Shown here: positions 5,546-11,671 of the stretch, one piece after another
Numbering within the stretch: position 1 is the stretch's first letter
Layout: every line of letters starts with the position of its first letter
NCBI GenBank assembly: GCA_038238115.1
Contig: JBBRYB010000056.1
Coordinates: forward strand, 1-17,595
DNA from: JBBRYB01 sp038238115
Lineage (GTDB): Bacteria; Actinomycetota; Actinomycetes; Propionibacteriales; Nocardioidaceae
Reading direction: 5' to 3'
Length of the DNA: 17,595 nucleotides
Notes under the pieces: generated by a model
The model's input: only the letters and a program-made list of their open reading frames with translations
Told to the model about the DNA's origin: nothing
Databases searched by the model: none
Position numbers and translations under genes: made by a program

Positions 5546-6037
5546 CCACTCCTCTCGGAGCGGACTGGGCACGTCCAGCTCGGCCCACAGGTCGACGAGG
5601 AGGGCTCCGTCGACCCAGCGGTAGATCCACAGCGGTAGTCCGGTGCGGAGCAGGTAGCCGTACACCCGTCGTCGTTCTTCGCGGTCGGCGAGGTCCCAGT
5701 CGCGCATGACCCATTCGCCGGTCTCGCGTGAGGTCGGGCCGTCAGGGAACTCCACCTTGCTGAAGCAGAGCCGCGGTTCTACCCGCCAGAGCCGGTCGGG
5801 GACCCAGTGGATGTCGTGCCCGTTGAAGGTCACCTGGCTGAAGTCGACCGTGACGTCGAGCTTGAGCGAGTAGCCCGCCTCGCCGATGAGGCGCTCGGTC
5901 ACCGCCAGCGATGGCGACTTCTCCCTGCGCTCGTACGCCGACAACGTTGGCTGAGATGTGCCTCCCGCCACCGCCAGCTCGCGCTGCGTCCACCCGCGTG
6001 CTTTGCGAGCGATCTCGATGATGGTGGGCCGCTCCAT
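5498..6037 (-). CDS. XRE-family HTH regulator, probably frameshifted near its C terminus
   Basis: The 179-residue product has an XRE helix-turn-helix near the N terminus (IARKARGWTQRELAVAGGTS, residues 9-28, then PTLSAYERREKSPSLAVTER). A C-terminal domain of Trp-rich phrases follows: HDIHWVPDRLWRVEP, RTGLPLWIYRWVDGALLVDL and WAELDVPSPLREEWQ. After REEWQ the frame continues as low-complexity PPSTTPAKGRPRTR and stops, while the -1 frame continues plausibly. The ATG at 6037 was chosen because the HTH begins immediately and a -10-like TATCGT ends exactly 6 nt upstream; there is no Shine-Dalgarno. It is divergent from the 6138 gene and convergent with the nucleotidyltransferase gene. DNA binding may survive the frameshift. 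Confidence 0.8.
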   Translation of the reverse strand: MERPTIIEIARKARGWTQRELAVAGGTSQPTLSAYERREKSPSLAVTERLIGEAGYSLKLDVTVDFSQVTFNGHDIHWVPDRLWRVEPRLCFSKVEFPDGPTSRETGEWVMRDWDLADREERRRVYGYLLRTGLPLWIYRWVDGALLVDLWAELDVPSPLREEWQPPSTTPAKGRPRTR

Positions 6038-6053
6038 ACCAGCACGATATCCA
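6038..6053 (-). promoter_or_regulatory. Probable leaderless promoter of the XRE gene
   Basis: On the minus strand TATCGT is followed by GCTGGT and the ATG at 6037. No ribosome binding site precedes the start. Confidence 0.45.
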
Positions 6054-6097
6054 ATCAGATTTATTCGGCCGTTCTCGTGGGAGTGCCTGCACACCTA

Positions 6098-6124
6098 CCT
6101 GTCGGCCCACCCGGGGCTGACAGG
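6098..6124 (+). promoter_or_regulatory. Strong stem-loop overlapping the Shine-Dalgarno region of the 6138 gene
   Basis: Arms 6098-6108 (CCTGTCGGCCC) and 6114-6124 (GGGCTGACAGG) give 11 pairs, one of them a G-U in RNA, around the 5-base loop ACCCG. The Shine-Dalgarno AGGAAGGAG (6122-6130) starts inside the 3' arm. No T-run follows, so it is not a standard terminator. A translational control hairpin or a protein-binding site fits better. Confidence 0.6.
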
Positions 6125-6137
6125 AAGGAGCAGGGTG

Positions 6138-6926
6138 ATGAGCGTTGCCAAGTGCCTGGGCGTCGACAACCTCGATGCCTCGAATATGCGAGAAGCCGCG
6201 GCAGAGTGGCCGCGCTGGCAACCAGCCGAGCCCACGCTTGACGTGGTCGACCACGTCCACGATCTGCCGCGCTGGATGAAGCAGGCCGACCCGGCCAACC
6301 GCGACGCCGTGCTGGCAGCGCTACTTCGCGTTGCCGAGACCGACGGCCGCGCCACCTTGGTGCTGGGCTGGCTGCTGGTGCCGGGAGCATCCCTGCTCGC
6401 GGGGAGGCTGCACAGACTCGCTGACGTGATTGATGAAGTGGTGGCTGGTCAGCTCTGGATTCAGATCTGTGAGCACGATCCGACCGACGCCACCTACGTC
6501 GCGAAGAAGATCCTCAGCCGTGTCGAGCGCGAGACGATGGCCGAACTGGGCATCGGTGACCTGGCCAAACGACGCGATCCGGCGTGGGCGGCGGCGGTCC
6601 TCCTTGAGACGTACGACGAGTCGGTCGCGGCAGCCGAGCAGGAGGACGTCGAGGAGCCGCGGGAGCAACTCGCCGAGCTGCTGCGTCGTGCGCTCGACTC
6701 GGGAACCCTTTCGGACGTCGACCGTGACCTGCTATTGGATCTCGCGCATGAGGCGAACGCTGCGGGGGCTCCGCTGCGGCGGGGGAGAGCGGGACTGACG
6801 ACGCCATCGGTCGCCCAGATGGTCAGTGAGGATCATGCGATGGCGGCTCGGACGATCCGGCGTCACGCTGCCGATGCTCTCGACGGCCTGGCCAAGGTTG
6901 CGCGTCACCCAGGGCTGGCGCTCTGA
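6138..6926 (+). CDS. Conserved actinobacterial protein with sigma-like C-terminal HTH, function unknown
   Basis: This 262-residue protein is mainly helical. The middle segment (WLLVPGASLLAGRLHRLADV and then IDEVVAGQLWIQI, roughly residues 78-110) is a pattern I know from a widespread family of uncharacterised actinobacterial proteins, often near mobile DNA. It is followed by VAKKILSRVERE and an RRDPAW motif. The C terminus (TTPSVAQMVSEDHAMAARTIRRH, about 221-243) resembles a sigma region-4 or LuxR-like HTH. The ATG at 6138 has AGGAAGGAG 7 nt upstream; an in-frame GTG at 6135 is a possible alternative. The upstream frame to 5958 is antisense to the XRE gene and was rejected. A role in transcription is plausible but not shown. 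Confidence 0.7.
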   Translation: MSVAKCLGVDNLDASNMREAAAEWPRWQPAEPTLDVVDHVHDLPRWMKQADPANRDAVLAALLRVAETDGRATLVLGWLLVPGASLLAGRLHRLADVIDEVVAGQLWIQICEHDPTDATYVAKKILSRVERETMAELGIGDLAKRRDPAWAAAVLLETYDESVAAAEQEDVEEPREQLAELLRRALDSGTLSDVDRDLLLDLAHEANAAGAPLRRGRAGLTTPSVAQMVSEDHAMAARTIRRHAADALDGLAKVARHPGLAL

Positions 6927-6935
6927 CGCGCGCTC

Positions 6936-7145
6936 TCAGCCCCCGGGTCTCTCCGGCAGCTCGATCTTGCCGCGCATACGGGCGACGGCCTCCTCGAGCG
7001 GCTCACAGTGCAATGAGGTCGACCGCTCAGCTGAGGTACGGACGCGCTCCTTCAGCCACCCGCTGCGCGGCCACGAGTCGTCCCGTGGGGCCTGTGAGCC
7101 GCCCGAGGGTGGGTACAAGCTCGGTCGTGGATGGATGGTGGCCAC
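6936..7145 (-). CDS. Small hypothetical ORF downstream of the AbiEi-type gene (doubtful)
   Basis: A GTG at 7145, 8 nt after the AbiEi stop, opens a 69-codon frame ending in LEEAVARMRGKIELPERPGG. The last 35 codons have protein-like composition, but I recognise no family and see no nucleotidyltransferase motif. It could be the remnant of a deleted partner gene or not a gene at all. Nothing else is seen in 6927-7153. Confidence 0.25.
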   Translation of the reverse strand: MATIHPRPSLYPPSGGSQAPRDDSWPRSGWLKERVRTSAERSTSLHCEPLEEAVARMRGKIELPERPGG

Positions 7146-7153
7146 GGCGGCCG

Positions 7154-7924
7154 CTACCTCGTGGCCGTGGCCGTGGGCCGTGGGTCATGGACAGTCACGT
7201 TCGCGACCTGCCGTGCGATCTGGGCGAGCGTTCGGTACGACGGCGACCTGGCGAGGAGGCGCGCCAGTGAGTCAGCATCGATGCCTGCGATTTCCATGAG
7301 GCGATGCAGCAGAGCGTCACCGTCTCCCTTCTTGAACCCGTCTCGAGCGGCCAGCGGGGCGAGAAGCTCGTGAAGGCGCTGGAGGTCGAGCGTGCGCTTG
7401 TTGGAGGCGTTACGCAGAGCGTCGCCGACGAGGCTGAGGTCCTTGTTGTCGTCTACGAGGTCGGCGATCGTGCGCTCCATCGTCATGACGGGCAGGCCTT
7501 CGACGATCATGACGTCGAGTGGGTCAAGGACGCGTTGACGGTAACGGACCTTCCTGCGCTGACTTTGGCGCCGAGTCGGGGAGACGAAGTCGTGGCGCAG
7601 AGCTCGGAAGTCACCGATGCCAAGGAGGTCTGCGGCAGTTTCTCCGGCCACCACCACCCCGTTGGCGCTGTTCTTGATCCGCACCTCACCCATCGTCTTC
7701 GGGTCGGTGCTCAGCCAAGCGGCGTGCAGATCATCGAATCGGCCAGCGGGGACACCGGCGTCTTTATAGACGCCGTGGGCAAGGCGCTCCAGATGGCCGG
7801 CCTCGGCGAGTCGGGAGAGGTCCAGGCGGGTGATTCCGCGCATGCTGGCTTGCGCCGACGTCACCATGCCCCACTGGTAGGCGGTCACATCGGCCAGGAT
7901 GCGTAGGGCCTCCGTGGACTTCAT
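7154..7924 (-). CDS. Type IV toxin-antitoxin AbiEi-family antitoxin
   Basis: This 256-residue protein has the AbiEi layout. An N-terminal winged helix (YQWGMVTSAQASMRGITRLD through LERLAHGVYKDAG, residues 16-56) is followed by an alpha/beta domain with GVVVAGETAADLLGIGDF and RKVRYRQRVLDPLDVMIVEG, and the family hallmark MTMERTIADLVDD (147-159). AbiEi proteins repress the abiE operon and neutralise the nucleotidyltransferase AbiEii. Here no AbiEii gene follows; only about 230 bp separate it from the convergent 6138 gene, so it is an orphan or the toxin was lost. The ATG at 7924 follows a -10-like TACTAT by 6 nt and a perfect palindrome, supporting this start. It lies 56 bp downstream of the relaxase gene in the same direction. 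Confidence 0.88.
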   Translation of the reverse strand: MKSTEALRILADVTAYQWGMVTSAQASMRGITRLDLSRLAEAGHLERLAHGVYKDAGVPAGRFDDLHAAWLSTDPKTMGEVRIKNSANGVVVAGETAADLLGIGDFRALRHDFVSPTRRQSQRRKVRYRQRVLDPLDVMIVEGLPVMTMERTIADLVDDNKDLSLVGDALRNASNKRTLDLQRLHELLAPLAARDGFKKGDGDALLHRLMEIAGIDADSLARLLARSPSYRTLAQIARQVANVTVHDPRPTATATR

Positions 7925-7930
7925 GCTTTG

Positions 7931-7952
7931 ATAGTATCGTTCAGAACGATAC
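7931..7952 (-). promoter_or_regulatory. Palindromic operator and leaderless promoter of the AbiEi-type gene
   Basis: GTATCGTT (7934-7941) and AACGATAC (7945-7952) are perfect 8-bp arms around CAG. On the minus strand the arm runs into TACTAT (7931-7936), a -10-like box ending 6 nt before the ATG. AbiEi proteins are known to bind inverted repeats at their own promoter, so this is the likely operator. Confidence 0.7.
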
Positions 7953-7980
7953 GTTCCAAGTAGGAATGGCCGATTCAGTG

Positions 7981-10900
7981 TTACAAACCGAGGCCCGGGC
8001 CGTTGTCGAGCTGGGGCGAACTCGGGAAGGGGTCGATGGTCTGGGGCTTGCGCTTCCTCGGGGTGACCAGCTCCTTGACCCGGTAGGCCAGGGCCGCGGT
8101 CGGGTGGTCGACCGGGAGAGGCTTCCTTGCAACGGCGAGGTCGAGGAGACGGTCGGCCTCTTGACCGCGGCGGGCGAGGTCGTCGAGCTGCTTGGCGAGC
8201 GTGGCGGTGTGGTCGTCGCGCTTGCCGGTGTAGTCGATGATCTTCGTCTCCCAGACCCGGAGGGCTTCGCCGTAGCGGGCGTTGATCGTCCGGATGAGCC
8301 GACGGTGGTACGCCGCCTCGCGGTCGTCGCCGGGCACCGGACCGGCGAGCGAGCGGTGGTCCGGCTTGACGCCGGTGGCTGCCCGCCAGACGGCCAGGTC
8401 GCCGCGCAGTTCAGGCGTGAGGACGTCGTCGTAACGACGAGTCCACTCGGGGAGCGCCGGCGTTGCTTGCGTCCGCACTCCGTCGGTCAGAGTGCTGACT
8501 CGGCGCGCGCGGGCGGTGAGGTACGGACCCCACGCGGGGTGAGCGACGAGTTCGTCCGGAACACCGGCCAGCCAGGGCAGCGGACCGCTCGGTCCATCGT
8601 CCAGGTCGACCCGCACCTTCGAGTCGGCCAGTGTGAGCGCGTCGGCGTACCGAGTGACGGCGTCCTGCAGCTGGGCCTCCGGGGACGTAGCAACCGCGCG
8701 GGCGGTGGTCGCCGAGACTTCGGCGCCGTCGCGGGCGAGGATGCCTTCCAGAAGCTCGGTCACGGTCGCCCGCCAGTCATGGGTCGGGCTGGGCAGCGCG
8801 TGGTCCTCGGCGACGTCGGCGAGCACGACGTGGACGTGGTTCTCGACCGGACCGCGGGTGAGCATCGTGTAGAGCGTTTGCCGCGACTCCTCGCCGGTGA
8901 CGATGCCGTGCATGACGTCGGCGGCGAGGCCCTGGGCGGTGTGGACGGTGGAGGCGTAGCCGAGCTCCACGTGAGCAGCGACGTACGACGCGGGGAGCAG
9001 CGCATTCAAGCCCGAATCCCGATGCCGCACCGACAATGCGCCGTCGTTCATCTCGGTGACCATCCACCGGTCGCCGTTCTTGACCGAGTCGCTGCCGCTG
9101 ATACGGAGGCGTCGGTCGTTGCGGCGCGTGATCACGACTTCCCCGATCCGCGCCACGCAGTCGTCGACGAGTCGCACTGCAGCACCGGCAGTCCCGCGGG
9201 CCGCCTGTGCCCGCAGGTTGAGCTCGCGGACCAGCTCACGGGTGGGGGCGAGCATGAGGCAGTCGCGGCCGCCGGCACGCTCGCGGGCCCAGGCGTCGAA
9301 CACAGCGTCCGCGCAGGTGGCCGTATCACCGACGTGGACCCGGTCGTGGTCGAGGTAGTACCCGAGGGCGGCAGGGTCACCGTCTCGCAGGTCGAGGGAG
9401 GCGGTGCCCTCGGTGGGATCGGTGAATCGGACGAGCTCGTCGAGGCGGTGCGCGCCGTGGGTGGCGGCGATGTCGCGGAGTACGCCGCCGGCTCCGATCG
9501 CGGCGAGTTGCTGGTCGTCACCGATGAGCCGGACGACGGCGCCGCGTTCGACGGCGTACGCAACGACGCGGTCGAGGGTGAGGGTGTCGGCCATGCCGGC
9601 TTCGTCGATCACGACCAGGGTGCCTGCACGGACAGCAGCCACGAGGTCCGAGGTGGGGGAGTGCTCGAGGTCGTGGTCGAGCTTGGCCAACGTCTCGCAC
9701 CGCATCCCGGTCGCCTCGGCGAGCGCCGCGGCGGCCGCGGCAGAGGGAGCCAAGCCGACAGCGTTGATCCCGCCCTCGGTCCAGACGCTGGCGAGCACCT
9801 GCATCGCGGTCGTCTTGCCCGACCCGGCCGGCGCCAGCGCGAGCGCGAGCGGCGCACCGCTGGTCGCCATCGCGGTGACGAGACCTTCCTGTCCGCGGTT
9901 GAGCGTCGCGCCGTCGAGCCGAGCCGCGAGCACCGACAGCTCAACGTCATCGGCCGACCAGGCGAACCCACCAGCGCGCCCAGTCGTCGCGACGATCCGC
10001 TGCTCGGCGTTGAGGATGCGCTGGCTGGTGTAGCGGTCACGCCCGGTGTGCCGGTAGACGCTCTGGCCGTCGCTGCGCCGCAAAGCCGTCGGCTCGGAAA
10101 CGGGGTCGAGGTCGGGGGAGAGGTTGACCGACAGTCGTTCGAGGACATCGTCGACGACCCACTCGACCACCTCGGCCAGCCGGTCTGCCGGGACCGCAAC
10201 GTCACGCAGCTGCCGCTGTGCCTCAGCGCGGACATGCTGGATCTGCCACGTGGCCCGACGTCCCTCCAGCTCGGCGACGACCCGCGCCGCCGTCTCCCGG
10301 ACCCACTCCGCCGTCACCTGTCGTTGCGCCCGCGGCGCCGGATGCAGCGCCGCCGAGGCCATCCGTTCCACAGCCGGCTCCGAGCCGAGCACGCTCACGG
10401 CCCGTGCTCGCCACTCGGTCCGCTGATCGGCGTACGACCGTGGCTCGTGCTTGGTTTCCCGGGTCTCCAGGTTCGCCTGCTGCGCGAGCGCGACCGCCTC
10501 GGTCGGTGTGGGCGGGCGACCGTGCGTCTTCTGGAACTCGCGTGAGAGTTCCCGCTGTCGGGTCACGATGTCGGAACGCCGCTTGGACCAGCTCTCGCAC
10601 AGCGCCCGGTCGACGCCCTCGATCTCCCGCACCGGCCGCTTGTCCCGCGGGGTCCCAGGCCGTTCGGCGAACTGCACGCCGAGCGCCTCGGTCAAGCGCC
10701 GTTCGAGCGCGGTGTTGTAGGTCTCGGACGCGGCGACGACGTGCTCGTGCAGGACCTTCCCGAAGATCGACAGCCATTTACCCTGCCGGGTCTGCACCTT
10801 GTTGGCGACCGCGACGTGTGTGTGCAGGTCGGGGTCGCCGGCTCGGGAGTCGCGGTGCGTGAACGCTGTCGCGACCAGGCCACGGGTTTCGACCTGCCGG

Positions 10901-11568
10901 GCACCGTTGCGGCCTTCGCGGGTGAACAGCACCTCGCGCTCGATGAAGGCCAGCGCGTCACGTACGGCGGCATCGTGCGCCGCCGCGATCGCTTCGGCCA
11001 CCTGTCGTGGCGCGACGGCCCACAGCGTCGAGACCGACTTCACTGGACTGAAGGCCAAGTCGTACCCGGCCACCGCGGTCTGCCGTGGTCGGGAGTAGCG
11101 GCGCAGGGCGTCCGACAGCTCCCGGGCATTGGACGGCTCCCGTCCCTGCTCCTCGACGAACCGCTCTCGCGCCACCTCGCTGCGGACTCGGGCGAGAACA
11201 TCGAACGGCGGGCGAGCGCCGCCCTCGTCGGTTGAGCTTGTCGAAACCACTCGCCGAGCGACCTCTGCATTGAACCCGTCGACGCCGGAGTTGTCGTAGA
11301 CCTTGTACGCCGCACCGAGCGGCTCGCCAGTGAGCGGATGCGATCCTGTCGCGAAGAGGTGCTTCATCTGCTCAGTCGTGACCACGTCCCCGGCGTCCAT
11401 GCCGTCAAGCCCGACGAGCCCAGAGCCAACCCAGTGTCCGGGTGACTCGCCCTTCGCGGAGTAGTAGTCGGCCAGCGTGGTGCGCCCCTTCTCCGTTGAG
11501 TCGAGCGCGGCGACCTGGCGGGTCAGGTACTCGTACCCCGACCCAGCGGAGAGCTTGTGAAGCGTCAT
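7981..11568 (-). CDS. MobF-family relaxase with helicase domain (TrwC/TraI type)
   Basis: This 1,195-residue protein nicks one strand at oriT, stays bound to it and unwinds it for conjugal transfer. The N-terminal TrwC domain has LHKLSAGSGYEYLTRQVA with candidate nucleophiles Tyr12 and Tyr14, and the HUH metal site FTHRDSRAGDPDLHTHVAVA with H238, H249 and H251. A RecD-like helicase follows: Walker A APAGSGKTT (579-587), LVVIDEAGMAD (651-661), and a C-terminal UvrD-like YASTVHTAQGL. The catalytic sites look intact and the length is within the normal range. The ATG at 11568 has TTTGGGA about 7 nt upstream; the ATG at 11574 is an alternative. No type IV secretion, coupling-protein or intact integrase gene is in the window, so the element would be mobilisable rather than self-transmissible on this evidence. 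An actinobacterial repeat-like sequence is embedded in its codons 104-115. Confidence 0.95.
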   Translation of the reverse strand: MTLHKLSAGSGYEYLTRQVAALDSTEKGRTTLADYYSAKGESPGHWVGSGLVGLDGMDAGDVVTTEQMKHLFATGSHPLTGEPLGAAYKVYDNSGVDGFNAEVARRVVSTSSTDEGGARPPFDVLARVRSEVARERFVEEQGREPSNARELSDALRRYSRPRQTAVAGYDLAFSPVKSVSTLWAVAPRQVAEAIAAAHDAAVRDALAFIEREVLFTREGRNGARQVETRGLVATAFTHRDSRAGDPDLHTHVAVANKVQTRQGKWLSIFGKVLHEHVVAASETYNTALERRLTEALGVQFAERPGTPRDKRPVREIEGVDRALCESWSKRRSDIVTRQRELSREFQKTHGRPPTPTEAVALAQQANLETRETKHEPRSYADQRTEWRARAVSVLGSEPAVERMASAALHPAPRAQRQVTAEWVRETAARVVAELEGRRATWQIQHVRAEAQRQLRDVAVPADRLAEVVEWVVDDVLERLSVNLSPDLDPVSEPTALRRSDGQSVYRHTGRDRYTSQRILNAEQRIVATTGRAGGFAWSADDVELSVLAARLDGATLNRGQEGLVTAMATSGAPLALALAPAGSGKTTAMQVLASVWTEGGINAVGLAPSAAAAAALAEATGMRCETLAKLDHDLEHSPTSDLVAAVRAGTLVVIDEAGMADTLTLDRVVAYAVERGAVVRLIGDDQQLAAIGAGGVLRDIAATHGAHRLDELVRFTDPTEGTASLDLRDGDPAALGYYLDHDRVHVGDTATCADAVFDAWARERAGGRDCLMLAPTRELVRELNLRAQAARGTAGAAVRLVDDCVARIGEVVITRRNDRRLRISGSDSVKNGDRWMVTEMNDGALSVRHRDSGLNALLPASYVAAHVELGYASTVHTAQGLAADVMHGIVTGEESRQTLYTMLTRGPVENHVHVVLADVAEDHALPSPTHDWRATVTELLEGILARDGAEVSATTARAVATSPEAQLQDAVTRYADALTLADSKVRVDLDDGPSGPLPWLAGVPDELVAHPAWGPYLTARARRVSTLTDGVRTQATPALPEWTRRYDDVLTPELRGDLAVWRAATGVKPDHRSLAGPVPGDDREAAYHRRLIRTINARYGEALRVWETKIIDYTGKRDDHTATLAKQLDDLARRGQEADRLLDLAVARKPLPVDHPTAALAYRVKELVTPRKRKPQTIDPFPSSPQLDNGPGLGL
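11230..11248 (-). repeat. Interspersed-repeat-like sequence inside the relaxase gene
   Basis: GGTTTCGACAAGCTCAACC on the minus strand is, as I recall, the core of a short repeat scattered through many actinobacterial genomes, usually between genes. Here it is translated within ARRVVSTSSTDEGG, in a linker region of the relaxase, without breaking the frame. Confidence 0.45.
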
Positions 11569-11574
11569 GGTCAT

Positions 11575-11671
11575 ATCCCAAAGGGCCGCGCGCTGAACGC
11601 GAGTGGCCACGGGACGGGCGGTGGATGAAAGAGGTGTGGGCGACCTGCTGCGGAGTGACCGAAGTCGGCTG
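11575..11671. other. Short gap before the relaxase gene, candidate oriT or regulatory region
   Basis: A weak imperfect stem-loop (GGCC at 11584-11587, CGCG at 11589-11592, CGCG at 11598-11601, GGCC at 11605-11608) lies 16 nt upstream of the relaxase start. MobF origins often sit beside the relaxase gene and contain inverted repeats, but no nic sequence is recognisable. Confidence 0.25.

Noticed and set aside
6098..6124. Rho-independent terminator
   Set aside because: There is no T-rich tract, and a Shine-Dalgarno and start codon follow immediately.
7966..10545. Long plus-strand open frame of 859 codons
   Set aside because: It is antisense to the MobF relaxase, whose motifs are unmistakable. 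Its Val/Gly/Arg/Asp-rich composition is typical of a high-GC shadow frame.
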